DNA from: Sulfitobacter faviae
Lineage (GTDB): Bacteria > Pseudomonadota > Alphaproteobacteria > Rhodobacterales > Rhodobacteraceae
DNA length: 64,000 bases
NCBI RefSeq assembly: GCF_029870955.1
Contig: NZ_PGFQ01000001.1
Span: 744,001-808,000, forward strand
Reading direction: 5' to 3'
The position numbers and the translations under genes were made by a program. The first letter of the stretch is position 1. Every line of letters begins with the position of its first letter. Shown piece by piece: positions 26,388-35,152 of the stretch. Under the pieces are notes generated by a model that was given only the letters and a program-made list of their open reading frames with translations, did not search any database and was not told the DNA's origin.

Positions 26388-26663
26388 ATGGGAACGAAAC
26401 GCACGGACGAATTCCGCGCTGATGCGGTGCGGATCGCGCTGACAAGCGGGCTGACACGCAGGCAAGTTGCCTCAGATTTGGATATTGGCTTATCGACGCT
26501 GAACAAGTGGGTGACGGCGCATCGTGACACCAATGTGGTGCCTGACAAGGACTTGGAACTTGCCCGGGAGAATGAACGGCTTCGGCGAGAGAACCGCATT
26601 CTCAAGGAGGAGAGGGAGATTCTAAAAAAGGCAACGCAGTTCTTCGCGGGGCAAAAGCCATGA
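26388..26663 (+). CDS. IS3-family transposase OrfA (element C)
   Basis: The ATG at 26,388 follows an AAAGGAG site and gives 91 residues, with an HTH (RTDEFRADAVRIALTSGLTR, VASDLDIGLSTLNKWVTAHR) and a leucine-zipper-like helix (LARENERLRRENRILKEERE ILKKAT). The stop overlaps the OrfB start (ATGA). The A-rich stretch GATTCTAAAAAAGGCAAC near 26,620 could support programmed -1 frameshifting to an OrfAB fusion, as is usual in this family. Confidence 0.85.
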   Translation: MGTKRTDEFRADAVRIALTSGLTRRQVASDLDIGLSTLNKWVTAHRDTNVVPDKDLELARENERLRRENRILKEEREILKKATQFFAGQKP

Positions 26664-27517
26664 GGTTTCGGTTCATCGAAGAACACCGTCACGCCTTCTG
26701 CGCCAAGCGGATGTGTGACGTGCTGGGTGTCAGCTCACGCGGCCTGCGCGCCTATCGCAACCGCCCTGCCAGCCAAAGACAGAGGACTGACATGGTCGTG
26801 CTGGCCCACATCAAGGAGCAATCCCGTCTAAGCTTGGGCAGCTATGGACGACCGAGGATGACGGAAGAATTGAAAGAGCTGGGCTTGAATGTCGGCCATC
26901 GTCGGGTTGGCAGATTGATGCGTGAGAATGGCATACGGGTCGAGAGATCGAAGAGATACAAGGTGACAACGGATAGTAATCACGCCTTCAACATTGCGCC
27001 CAACCTGCTGAACCGTGACTTCCAGGCGGAGGGACCCAATCAGAAGTGGGCAGGTGACATCAGCTATGTGTGGACCCGTGAAGGGTGGTTGTATCTCGCG
27101 GTTATCCTCGATCTGCATTCACGCCGGGTGATCGGTTGGGCGGTGAGCAACCGGATGAAGCGCGACCTGGCAATCCGGGCATTGAAAATGGCTGTTGCGC
27201 TGCGGCAGCCGCCCAAGGGCTGCATCCATCACACCGATCGTGGGTCGCAATATTGTTCGCACGACTACCAGAAGCTTCTGCGCCACCATGGGTTCATGGT
27301 ATCGATGAGCGGCAAGGGCAATTGTTATGACAACTCTGCCGTCGAGACCTTCTTCAAGACGATCAAGGCAGAGCTGATCTGGCGGAGACCATGGCATACG
27401 CGAAGAGAAGCAGAGCTGGCCATCTTCCAATACATCAACGGCTTCTACAATCCGCGAAGGCGGCACTCAGCACTGGGTTGGAAAATCCCGGTCGCTTTCG
27501 AAAGGAAAGTGGCCTAA
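26660..27517 (+). CDS. IS3-family transposase OrfB, DDE integrase core (element C)
   Basis: The 285-residue catalytic subunit is complete. The DDE triad is visible: Asp in WAGDISYVWTREGW, Asp in HHTDRGSQYCSHDY, and Glu in CYDNSAVETFFKTIKAEL. The C-terminal YINGFYNPRRRHSALGW is the standard family ending. It catalyses excision and insertion of the element, together with OrfA. With intact ends and ORFs, this element could still be mobile. Confidence 0.9.
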   Translation: MRFRFIEEHRHAFCAKRMCDVLGVSSRGLRAYRNRPASQRQRTDMVVLAHIKEQSRLSLGSYGRPRMTEELKELGLNVGHRRVGRLMRENGIRVERSKRYKVTTDSNHAFNIAPNLLNRDFQAEGPNQKWAGDISYVWTREGWLYLAVILDLHSRRVIGWAVSNRMKRDLAIRALKMAVALRQPPKGCIHHTDRGSQYCSHDYQKLLRHHGFMVSMSGKGNCYDNSAVETFFKTIKAELIWRRPWHTRREAELAIFQYINGFYNPRRRHSALGWKIPVAFERKVA

Positions 27518-28035
27518 ACGAGCACGTGGGGCGGCACAAAAACGCGACAGGTCCACAACACGCGCGCCGGAGATGCTGGTGTCAGCAATCAGGCACAGGT
27601 TTTCGCGGCTGCAATCGTCTATCACTGCCAGGATGCGGAGTTTCCGGGATGGGCCGAAGCTGTCAGCCAGGAAGTCCAGAGACCAGCGCGCATTGGGATA
27701 CGCAGCCTCCGGCATCGGGGAGCGCGTTCCACGGGCCCGCTTGCGGCCGCGCCGCCGCTTCACTGACAACCCTTCTTCCCGGTAGAGCCGATACAGTTTC
27801 TTGTGGTTCATTTTCATGCCCTTGCGCTCAAGCAACACGCCAATCCGGCGGTAGCCGAACCGGCGCCGCTTTCCGGCGATCTCCTGCATCTCCTTGCGGA
27901 TCTCAGGGCAGTCCGGCGGGCGTTCGCGCCGGACTGTCTTTGGGTCGACACCGACAAGCCGACAGGCCCGGCGCTGCGAGATGCCGTGATCCCGCATCGC
28001 CCTGAGCGCCGCCTCTCGCCGCTTGGTCAGCGTCG

Positions 28036-28299
28036 TCAGTTCTTTCCCAGAAGATCCTTCAGAACCACATTGTCCAGCATCGTATCGGCCAGCAGCCGCT
28101 TCAGCTTGGCGTTCTCGTCCTCCAGCGCCTTCAGCCTCGCGGCCTCCGACACCTCCATGCCGCCATACTTGGACTTCAGCTTGTAGAACGTTGCCGGGCT
28201 GAGCCCGTGCCTGCGGCACACCTCCGCCGTCGGCATGCCTGCCTCTTGCTCCTTGATCATCCCGATAATCTGCGCCTCGGTAAAACGGCTCTTCCGCAT
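28036..28299 (-). CDS. IS3-family (IS407-like) OrfA of element B, copy 1
   Basis: The 87-residue protein has the IS407-type HTH ([40 protein letters not shown]) and a coiled-coil helix ([20 protein letters not shown]). It differs from copy 2 at two positions (Ala/Pro at 9, Asn/Ser at 87). OrfB overlaps in the -1 frame around the GGGAAAGA tail, where ribosomal frameshifting would make the full transposase. Its OrfB is broken, so it is a relic. Confidence 0.85.
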   Translation of the reverse strand: MRKSRFTEAQIIGMIKEQEAGMPTAEVCRRHGLSPATFYKLKSKYGGMEVSEAARLKALEDENAKLKRLLADTMLDNVVLKDLLGKN

Positions 28300-28365
28300 T
28301 CGTCTGCTCCTCTAGGGTTGGGCAGACTCTACATCATGGTGAGGGATTTCGCGGGGGGCAGGTCA

Positions 28366-28631
28366 GATCCTCGAACATTATTTCGACCGCCTTTCTCAAA
28401 GTTTTGGATCGCCAAGTAGATCAGCTTTGTTGCAGCGTCCGCGGTCGGGAATGATCCTCGCGTCCTTAGCGATTTGCAGATTACACGGTTCAAGCTTTCA
28501 ATTGCGTAGGAGAGCCAGAATTTGGCGCCCTCGTTGTCAGCGATCCAAAGACCAAGAACCTCGCGCACGCCATCCCTGCTTACACCAAGAGCCACGTAGA
28601 CGGCTTTGTTCTTGACCATGCGACTATCCAC
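28366..28631 (-). pseudogene. IS256-family (mutator-type) transposase remnant
   Basis: The minus-strand translation has NKAVYVALGVSRDGVREVLG, then LWIADNEGAKFWL, which is IS256 core sequence. It jumps directly to YAIESLNRVICKSLRTRGSF and AATKLIYLAIQNFEKGGR, which normally lie near the end of a protein of about 400 residues. A large internal deletion has therefore joined the two. The frame continues into the terminal repeat of element B. It is the oldest layer of the IS nest at this site. Confidence 0.78.
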
Positions 28632-28694
28632 TACCCGGCAGGCATTGCGAAGTGATGTCCCGAGAGGGGCCTGACGGATTTCGACCCTAGGGCG

Positions 28695-30305
28695 TCAAAA
28701 ATCCCTCAACTTAGGCCGTCCGTTTACCGACACATTATCGATATCCTCTAGCTTAAAGCCGCGCACCAAGGACGGTATCATCACGCAGACCAATACGAAG
28801 ATCGGCAGTCCCACGACGGTAATCACCTGCTGCAAAGCGGTCAGCCCGGTGTCGCCGGTCAGCAGGATCAGCATCGCCGCGACCAGCCCTTCGGCAAGAC
28901 CCCAAAAGACCCGCTGGCGCACGGGGCCGGGTTTGGCATGGCCGGTGCAAAGCATATCGACGACCAGTGAAGCGGAGTCCGACGAGGTGGCAAAGAAAAT
29001 CGCCACGATGATGATCGCCACGCCTTGGACGAAGAGCGTGAAGGGGAAATGCTCAAGAAAGACGAAAAGTGCGAGTGGGATGCTCTCTGCCACCGCCCGG
29101 CTGATCTCGCCCGCCTGATCGCCCATCGCTTCCCGCGCCGCCGTGCCGATGCCGTCAAAGCCGATGGCCTGCCAGCCGAAGATCGAGAACCAAATTAGCG
29201 TGAAGGCCGTGGGCGCAAGCAGAACGCCGAAGACGAATTCGCGAATGGTCCTGCCGCGCGAAATCCGCGCCACGAACAGCCCGATGAAGGGCGACCAGGT
29301 CACGGTCCACGCCCAGTAAAAGACGGTCCAATCCCCCTGCCAGCCCCAATCCCCGTTTGACGGGTTCCGATTGGCCAGCATATCGTTCCAAAAGGCCAGC
29401 CGCGGCAGGTTTTGCAGATAAAGCCCCGCGGTTTCGACGATGCCACGTAAAAGAAACAGGGTCGATCCGGTCACCAGCACAAAGAGCATCAAGAGAACCG
29501 CCATGCCGATGTTGATGTTCGACAAAAGCTTCACCCCGCTGTCGAGCCCCGCCACGATCGAGCCGACAGCGACCATGGTCAGCACGGCGAGGATCATGAT
29601 CTTCAAAAAGGTCGAAGCGTCCCAGCCAAAAAGCTCGGACAGCCCCGCCGCGATCTGCGAAGAGCCGAGACCGAGGGACACCGCAACGCCGAAGATCGTG
29701 CCCAAGATGGCCACGATATCAATGGCTTTGCCCACTGGCCCGTGAACACCCTCACGCAGCAGGGGATAGAAAACCGAGCTGACGCGCACCGGCAGATCAT
29801 AGCGGTTGATGAAATAGGCGAAGGCCAGACCGGGCAGCGTGAAAATCGCCCAAGTGTGCAGCCCCAGGTGATAGATCGCGATTGAAATCGCATCTTTCGC
29901 CGCCTGTTCCGAATAGGGTTCCACCCCCGGCAGGGGCGGTTTCTGAAAATGGCTGATCGGCTCTGCCACGCCCCAGAACATGAGAACGGTGCCGATGCCC
30001 CCGGCGAAAAGCATGGTGAACCACGACAGGTTCGAATACTCCGGCTCAGAGCCTTTCGGCCCCAATCGGATATGGCCGTGGCGCGACGCGGCGGCCCAAA
30101 TCAGAAAACCCAGCCAGACATTCACGCCCAGAATGAAGAACCAGCCAAGATTGGTCACGACCCAAGCCCGACCCACGGCGAAGATGTCTCCGATGGGTTC
30201 GGGGACCGCGATCAAAAGCAGAACGAAAAGCGCGGCGAGCCCGGCTGAAATGAAAAAGATGACCGGGTCCGTTTTCAGACCAAGACGCCGTGCGAGATTT
30301 TCCAC
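28695..30305 (-). CDS. BCCT family transporter (betaine/choline/carnitine type)
   Basis: The 536-residue protein has twelve hydrophobic segments and the BCCT signature around WFTMLFAGGIGTVLMFWGVAEP plus YFINRYDLPVRVSS. The conserved Trp-rich helix is present as TVFYWAWTVTWSPFIGLFVARISRGRTIREF. BCCT carriers import quaternary amines or DMSP with sodium or protons, for osmoprotection or catabolism. The glycine-containing line GIGTVLMFWG resembles betaine or DMSP carriers, but specificity is not decided. It is followed on the same strand by MscS and SSS genes, consistent with osmotic adaptation. The start at 30,305 gives a cytoplasmic N-terminus of normal length. Confidence 0.9.
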   Translation of the reverse strand: MENLARRLGLKTDPVIFFISAGLAALFVLLLIAVPEPIGDIFAVGRAWVVTNLGWFFILGVNVWLGFLIWAAASRHGHIRLGPKGSEPEYSNLSWFTMLFAGGIGTVLMFWGVAEPISHFQKPPLPGVEPYSEQAAKDAISIAIYHLGLHTWAIFTLPGLAFAYFINRYDLPVRVSSVFYPLLREGVHGPVGKAIDIVAILGTIFGVAVSLGLGSSQIAAGLSELFGWDASTFLKIMILAVLTMVAVGSIVAGLDSGVKLLSNINIGMAVLLMLFVLVTGSTLFLLRGIVETAGLYLQNLPRLAFWNDMLANRNPSNGDWGWQGDWTVFYWAWTVTWSPFIGLFVARISRGRTIREFVFGVLLAPTAFTLIWFSIFGWQAIGFDGIGTAAREAMGDQAGEISRAVAESIPLALFVFLEHFPFTLFVQGVAIIIVAIFFATSSDSASLVVDMLCTGHAKPGPVRQRVFWGLAEGLVAAMLILLTGDTGLTALQQVITVVGLPIFVLVCVMIPSLVRGFKLEDIDNVSVNGRPKLRDF

Positions 30306-30353
30306 CTATTTTTTCCTTTATTGTTCGTTTCCTTGGTCGGCCCTGCGGCCCCT

Positions 30354-31481
30354 CTAGGGCATCACCGGAGCCTCGCCTTTGGATGACATGTCCGGCTCAT
30401 CACGGCTGCGGATCTCCATATTCCCGCGCAGACGCGGCAGGGCTTGGGGATGCTCTTTTTGCAGCCAATCGATCATCTTCTCGCGGATTTCACAGCGCAG
30501 ATCCCATGCCTGCGGCGAGGTCCGGGCGCTAACAAGGCCACGCACGGCGATACTGTCTTTCTCGGTCTCGGAAACCTGAAGGTTGACCACCTGCCCGTCC
30601 CATAGGGGCGAGGCTTTGGCCAGTTCCTCAAGCTTCGCGCGCATTTCGCCGATCGGCACCGTGTAATCGAGATACCAAAACACCGTGCCGATGATCGACG
30701 CGCTTTCGCGGGTCCAATTCTGAAAGGGCTTTTCGATGAAATAAGACAGCGGCACCACCATGCGCCGCCAATCCCACAGACGCACGACGACATAGGTCGC
30801 GAAAATCTCTTCGACCCAGCCCCATTCGTCTTCGACGATCACCACATCTTCGAGCCTGATGGGCTGGGTAATGGCGATCTGAAGCCCCGCAATCAGATTG
30901 GTCAGCACCGGGCGGGCCGCCAGCCCGACGACCAGCCCCGCCGCCCCGGCCGAGGCGAAAAGCCCCGCCCCGTATTTCTGCACGCTCTCAAAGGTCAACA
31001 AAACGCCAGCGGCTGTGAAAATCCCCAAGATGATGGTCACGGTCCGGCGCAGCACCCGCGCTTGGGTCACGAACTTGCGGGCCGAAAGATTGTCTTCGAC
31101 ATCCAACCGATGCCGCCGCACGGCGCGTTCGGCGAAATGATTGGTCAGAAGGATCAGCGTCCAGCCGACGAGGATGATCAGCAAGACCAGAAACAGATGC
31201 GCCGCCCCGTCCTGCCAACCGTAAAGCCGCACATTGGGCAGAACCCAAGCAAGCGCTGCAACCACAGCGGCAAGGCGCAGCGGCCTGCGCGCCCGGCGCA
31301 GCAAAGACCGCCCGGTGATGTTCTTTTCCGAGATCACGCGGTCGAGAATACGGTATCCGATCCAATGCACCGCCAGCCCCGCCGCACAGGCCAGAAGCAC
31401 GGCAAGCAGGGGGCTGACGAAATCGGGCGCGGCCTCAAGCTGCGTTGCAATACCTGTCGCTATGCGGTCCAGCGTCTCCAT
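30354..31481 (-). CDS. MscS-family mechanosensitive channel
   Basis: This 375-residue protein has four N-terminal helices. The MscS pore helix and beta domain (about 170-260) follow: LFASAGAAGLVVGLAARPVL, TNLIAGLQIAITQPIRLEDV and VIVEDEWGWVEEIFATYVVV. A C-terminal alpha/beta domain follows. The Gly/Ala-rich pore line is characteristic. Such channels release ions on hypo-osmotic shock. The gene sits 3 bp from a sodium:solute symporter and 48 bp from a BCCT carrier, so solute uptake and emergency release are encoded side by side. The YnaI/YbdG-like length suggests a small-conductance subtype. Confidence 0.88.
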   Translation of the reverse strand: METLDRIATGIATQLEAAPDFVSPLLAVLLACAAGLAVHWIGYRILDRVISEKNITGRSLLRRARRPLRLAAVVAALAWVLPNVRLYGWQDGAAHLFLVLLIILVGWTLILLTNHFAERAVRRHRLDVEDNLSARKFVTQARVLRRTVTIILGIFTAAGVLLTFESVQKYGAGLFASAGAAGLVVGLAARPVLTNLIAGLQIAITQPIRLEDVVIVEDEWGWVEEIFATYVVVRLWDWRRMVVPLSYFIEKPFQNWTRESASIIGTVFWYLDYTVPIGEMRAKLEELAKASPLWDGQVVNLQVSETEKDSIAVRGLVSARTSPQAWDLRCEIREKMIDWLQKEHPQALPRLRGNMEIRSRDEPDMSSKGEAPVMP

Positions 31482-31484
31482 CGC

Positions 31485-33086
31485 TTAGGCCCACCAAACC
31501 ACCATCGCCAGCGTGGCCACGACAAGCAGCCCGGCCCAGAGGGTGCGATCCTGCCACAGCGGTTTCTCCCATTGGGTAAAGATCTCCTTGGCTTCTTCCC
31601 CCTGCCAGACAAGGTCTTTGATATTCTCTTTTTCCTTCGGCGAGGTGGCGTAGGAAATACCGAAATGCAGGATGATCCCGATGGTCATCATGATCGAGGA
31701 CATCACCGTATAGTGGATTTCCGGCAGCCCCATATAGGCCCAGTAATTCGTCACCTCTTTCAACACGAAAAGCGGAATGCCGATGATGAGGCCAAACATG
31801 ATCGTCCAAAACGCGCCGTTGCCGTTCAACCGTTTGAACATCAGGCCGAGGATATAGACCACCACGATGGTCGGCACGATATAGGACAGCGAGGATTGGA
31901 AATAGCTGAACAGGCTTTCAAACCCGGCAATCATCGGCGCATAGATCGCACCAAAGACCATGACGCCCGCGGTGACCAGTTTGCCCATCCAGACCTGACG
32001 TTCTTCGCTCACGTTGAACATCGGCTCGACAAAGTCCTTTACCACCAAGGTCGAGGCAGAGTTCAGGGCGGAGTCAAGCGAAGACATGATCGCCGCAATC
32101 AACGCCGCCATGATCAGCCCGCGCACGCCAATCGGCATCAGCTCAAACGCCAGCGTGGGGAAAGCAAGGTCAGGCGTTTCAAGATCGGGGTAGAGCTTGA
32201 GCGCGATCACCCCCGGCAGCACCATCAAAAAGATGTTCGGCAGTTTCAGGAAACCGGCGAAGATCGCCCCGATCTGCCCTTCTTTCAGGTCCTTCGCGCC
32301 CAGCGTCCGCTGCACGACGAACTGGTTGATCGTCCAATAGTAAAAGCCCAGTAGGATAACGCCCAAGAGCCCCGTCCACGGCAGGAAATCATCGTCCGCG
32401 GGCAGGATCATATGGGTCATATCTTCGGGCGTGCCGGTGAACAGTTCCTCCCAGCCGCCGATCTCATCAAGGCCGATCCAGAACAGGGCGGCGGCCCCGA
32501 TGATCAGCAAAATCGCCTGCACCGTATCGGTCACGACCACCGCCGAAAGACCGCCCAGAATGGTGTAGATGCCCGCGACCAAAGCCAGCACGGCGACGGC
32601 GGCCCAAAGGTTGAGGTAGCCGGTGACATTCGAGATCACCAACCCGCCCGCATAGAGCGCGCCCGCCGTGTCGATGAACATGATGGCGAGGATGGTGAAA
32701 AGCGAAAACGCCCGGCGCGAACGGACGTCATAGCGTTCTTCCAGAAATCCCGGCACGGTTGAGATTTTGGCCCGCAGGTAAGACGGCAGAATGAAGATCG
32801 CGAATAGGATCAAGACCAGCGCCGCGGTCCATTCGTAGTTGAAGATCACGACGCCATTCGCATAGGCCCCGCCCATCAGCCCCACAAAGCTGGAGCCGGA
32901 CATGTTGGAGGCGAAAAGCGAGAAGCCGATCAGATACCAAGGCAGGGAGCGCCCGGCGAGGAAGTAATCCTCGGACCCGCCGGATTGTTTGCGCGAAACG
33001 TAAATACCATGGGCGACGACACCGATAAAATAGGCCACGACAATCGCATAGTCGATCAGGTGCAGGTCAAATTTCGCGCTCTCCAT
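31485..33086 (-). CDS. Sodium:solute symporter (SSS family, SGLT-like)
   Basis: The 533-residue protein has about fourteen hydrophobic segments and SSS hallmarks: GGSEDYFLAGRSLPWYLIGF, SLFASNMSGSSFVGLMG, a GGLSAVVVTDTVQ sodium-binding-region motif and ALIAAIMSSLDSALNSASTL. The SGLT-type C-terminal extension (NIKDLVWQGEEAKE) is present. The family imports sugars, inositol or similar solutes with sodium. It appears to be the first gene of the SSS-MscS-BCCT run on the minus strand, starting behind an AGGAGAG site. The exact solute is undetermined. Confidence 0.9.
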   Translation of the reverse strand: MESAKFDLHLIDYAIVVAYFIGVVAHGIYVSRKQSGGSEDYFLAGRSLPWYLIGFSLFASNMSGSSFVGLMGGAYANGVVIFNYEWTAALVLILFAIFILPSYLRAKISTVPGFLEERYDVRSRRAFSLFTILAIMFIDTAGALYAGGLVISNVTGYLNLWAAVAVLALVAGIYTILGGLSAVVVTDTVQAILLIIGAAALFWIGLDEIGGWEELFTGTPEDMTHMILPADDDFLPWTGLLGVILLGFYYWTINQFVVQRTLGAKDLKEGQIGAIFAGFLKLPNIFLMVLPGVIALKLYPDLETPDLAFPTLAFELMPIGVRGLIMAALIAAIMSSLDSALNSASTLVVKDFVEPMFNVSEERQVWMGKLVTAGVMVFGAIYAPMIAGFESLFSYFQSSLSYIVPTIVVVYILGLMFKRLNGNGAFWTIMFGLIIGIPLFVLKEVTNYWAYMGLPEIHYTVMSSIMMTIGIILHFGISYATSPKEKENIKDLVWQGEEAKEIFTQWEKPLWQDRTLWAGLLVVATLAMVVWWA

Positions 33087-33146
33087 CTTGCTCTCCTAAA
33101 ATATGCCTTGCGCTTGGTTCCGAAATTGAAACGCGCCCCCGGGGGC

Positions 33147-33914
33147 TCAGCCCTCCTCTTCCCAAGGCTCCATTTCTTGCAGCTCTTTCTCGGTCGCCGA
33201 AACATAGGCCCGCAGATCGTCTCCGCCCAAACGGCGCAATTCGATCATATCGAGCGGCACGGCGACCTGCGTTTCGCCCAGACCGAGGAAGCCGCCGATG
33301 TCGAGGATCACCATCTTGATCTGACCATCTTCGCTAAAGGTGACCTGCGAAATCTCACCGATCCAATTGTCGTTCTGGCCAAAAGCCGCCAGCCCGAGGA
33401 ATTCTTCGGAATCCAGATCGCTCAATTTAACGATCTCGATCTTCTCGCCGCCCTCACGCATATCGGCAGCGCGCAGGCGCACGTCGTCTTCGTTGTATTC
33501 GGGGGCGGCTTTCAAGTCTTCTTTCTGGCCGGTATAGAGCAGAAAGAATTCGTTCTCTTCATCCGCATCCGGCAGGAACCGCAGATCATCAAGCGACAAC
33601 ACCCGTGTCGCCCCCTTGCCCAGAAATCCGCCCGCATCGACAATGATCCCACGCAGGGTGCCATCGCGGCTGATCACCACTTCGGACACCTGCCCGGCCA
33701 TGGTCCATTCTTCCAAAGGCTCTTTCAATTCTTCGAGGTCGATATCGGCCAACGGCGCATCCTTGGCGGGCAGAAACAGCTTGTGGCCATTCAGGCTCGA
33801 CAGGGCGATCATCGTGTCTTGGGGAATGAATTGCGGTGTCTCAGTCTCGGATCGCAGTGCCGTGGCGGCGAGGCTGCCAATCAGCGTAATTGCTAGAAGT
33901 GGCGCATTTCTCAT
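33147..33914 (-). CDS. Exported protein with two PRC-barrel domains
   Basis: Starting at 33,914 (CAGGAGA site) the 255-residue protein has a Sec signal (APLLAITLIGSLAATALRS) and two PRC-barrel-like repeats. One is at about 75-115 (AGQVSEVVISRDGTLRGIIV, DAGGFLGKGATRVLSLDDL), the other at about 175-225 (IGEISQVTFSEDGQIKMVIL, DIGGFLGLGETQVAVPLDMI). The duplication is clear from GGFLG(K/L)G(A/E)T in both. Exported PRC-barrel proteins are frequent in Rhodobacterales and have no established biochemical role. Earlier in-frame codons up to 34,142 would destroy the signal peptide, so they are not used. Confidence 0.75.
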   Translation of the reverse strand: MRNAPLLAITLIGSLAATALRSETETPQFIPQDTMIALSSLNGHKLFLPAKDAPLADIDLEELKEPLEEWTMAGQVSEVVISRDGTLRGIIVDAGGFLGKGATRVLSLDDLRFLPDADEENEFFLLYTGQKEDLKAAPEYNEDDVRLRAADMREGGEKIEIVKLSDLDSEEFLGLAAFGQNDNWIGEISQVTFSEDGQIKMVILDIGGFLGLGETQVAVPLDMIELRRLGGDDLRAYVSATEKELQEMEPWEEEG

Positions 33915-34006
33915 GACTATCTCCTGCTGAAAATTCGGGCGGGCAAGGCCGGTAGCATCATGGGGATAACGGTAACTTGATGAGATAGTTCCCTTGTTAC
34001 GTGAAT

Positions 34007-35023
34007 TTACAGAACCTGCACCGCCAGCGCGCCCGCGTAGATCACCAACAGGCCGATGCTTTCCCAACCGATCCCCTTGCGCTGGCGAAAGATCAGGCCG
34101 AGGATCAGAACCGCCGTCATCATCATCGCCACGGTGAGCCAAAACAGGTCATCCGCCGTGATCGCGTGATAGAGCGAGCCGTCGCGATACCCGATGTCCG
34201 ACAGGGTCAGGAACAGCGTGTCGAAAGTATTGCCGCCGATGATCCCGCCCACGGCCAATTGCAGCGCCCCGCGCCGCACCGCGACGAGGGTGGTGACAAG
34301 CTCGGGCAGAGAGGTGAGCACCGCCGTCATCGTGGCCCCCACCACGGTATCCGACAGATCGAACCGGTCCGAGATCTCCGCCGCGATCCGCGCCACGGCG
34401 AAGCCGGAAAGACCCATCAGCACCAGCAAGATCAGAAAGGGCACAACCAATGCGCCCACGGGTTTCTCGGCCTCTTCGTCGTCCTCGGGCTCATCCGCGC
34501 GGGTGTCCGAGGTGGATACCGGATGCCACATCGGCTCTTCCCGCAGCCGGGCGGTGGCACGCATGCCATAGGCGTAGAGCGCGAACAGCGCGACACTGGC
34601 GGGATGGATGCCCCAGAACGCCACCTCCGGCGCGGTGAAGGCCATCAGCGGCACCGTCAGCAGAAGCAGCAGCAACCCCGCCTGAAAGACATTGGCCAGA
34701 TCAGCCGCCGCATGTTCGAGGTTGGCCCGCCGATAGATCATGTCCGCCAAGGCCAGAAAGGCCGTCTGCGCCGCGATGCCCCCGATGCCGTTCGAAAAGG
34801 CCAATGAGGCCCGCCCGTCCAGCGCCGAGGTCAGCGAGACGACGGTGCCGGACATGGAAGTGGCCGCGCCGAGCAGGGCCGCGCCAACCAGCGCCTCCCC
34901 CCAGCCGGTCCGGTCCGCGATCTGGTCGCTGAGCCCCGTCATACGGTAGCCAGTCACGAGAATGATAAGCCCGGCGAGACCGCCAAGAGCGAAGAGGATC
35001 GGGGTGGAAAGGCTTGCAAACAT
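34007..35023 (-). CDS. CaCA-superfamily cation exchanger (Na+/Ca2+ type)
   Basis: This 338-residue membrane protein has ten helices in two inverted halves. The alpha-repeat motifs are present in modified form: GAALLGAATSMSGTVVSLTS in the first half and VGATMTAVLTSLPELVTTLV in the second, with GGNTFDTLFLTLSDIGY as the second signature. The usual acidic residue of the first repeat (PE) is replaced by MS in ATSMSG while the second keeps PE, so ion coordination may be asymmetric. It probably exchanges Ca2+ or another cation for Na+ or H+. It closes the ion and osmotic gene run. Confidence 0.75.
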   Translation of the reverse strand: MFASLSTPILFALGGLAGLIILVTGYRMTGLSDQIADRTGWGEALVGAALLGAATSMSGTVVSLTSALDGRASLAFSNGIGGIAAQTAFLALADMIYRRANLEHAAADLANVFQAGLLLLLLTVPLMAFTAPEVAFWGIHPASVALFALYAYGMRATARLREEPMWHPVSTSDTRADEPEDDEEAEKPVGALVVPFLILLVLMGLSGFAVARIAAEISDRFDLSDTVVGATMTAVLTSLPELVTTLVAVRRGALQLAVGGIIGGNTFDTLFLTLSDIGYRDGSLYHAITADDLFWLTVAMMMTAVLILGLIFRQRKGIGWESIGLLVIYAGALAVQVL

Positions 35024-35152
35024 GCCCGGTCAACGCGCGAGGGGGCGATCCGTTCGCGCGGATTAGTGAAAAAGTTCACAAAGTTCCGGAACCCCACGGG
35101 AAGTTTACCGTTGTTGTGATGCAGACCTATTTTTCAAGCGGAGCCGCAATTT

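Larger units (their letters stand above)
26325..27555 (+). mobile_element. IS3-family element C, complete, 1,231 bp
   Basis: Terminal inverted repeats TGGACGTGTCACGG and TGGACCTGTCGCG bound the element. A CAA target duplication (26,322-26,324 and 27,556-27,558) is visible by comparison with the uninterrupted element B copy at about 57,900. It carries overlapping orfA and orfB. It is the youngest insertion of the nest and the only one here with intact genes, ends and target duplication. Confidence 0.92.
25867..28040 (-). pseudogene. OrfB transposase of element B, interrupted by element C
   Basis: The N-terminal half (from [20 protein letters not shown] to DTSISGARV) lies at 27,556-28,040 and the C-terminal half at 25,867-26,324, separated by element C. 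The C-terminal half also has a TGG-to-TAG change at 26,161-26,163 (the Trp of NAIPWHYID in copy 2). It shares with copy 2 an unusual 14-residue segment in place of the Asn of the SDNGTEF motif. It is clearly inactive. Confidence 0.88.
25841..28365 (-). mobile_element. IS3-family (IS407-like) element B, copy 1, split by element C
   Basis: Both ends carry TGACCTGCCCCCC as inverted repeats (25,841 and 28,353-28,365). Subtracting element C and its 3-bp duplication leaves 1,291 bp. Copy 2 without its 38-bp insertion is 1,290 bp, so the element is otherwise whole. No target duplication flanks it: ATCTGAAT lies on the left and GATCCTCG on the right, which suggests adjacent deletion or recombination after insertion. 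Confidence 0.88.
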
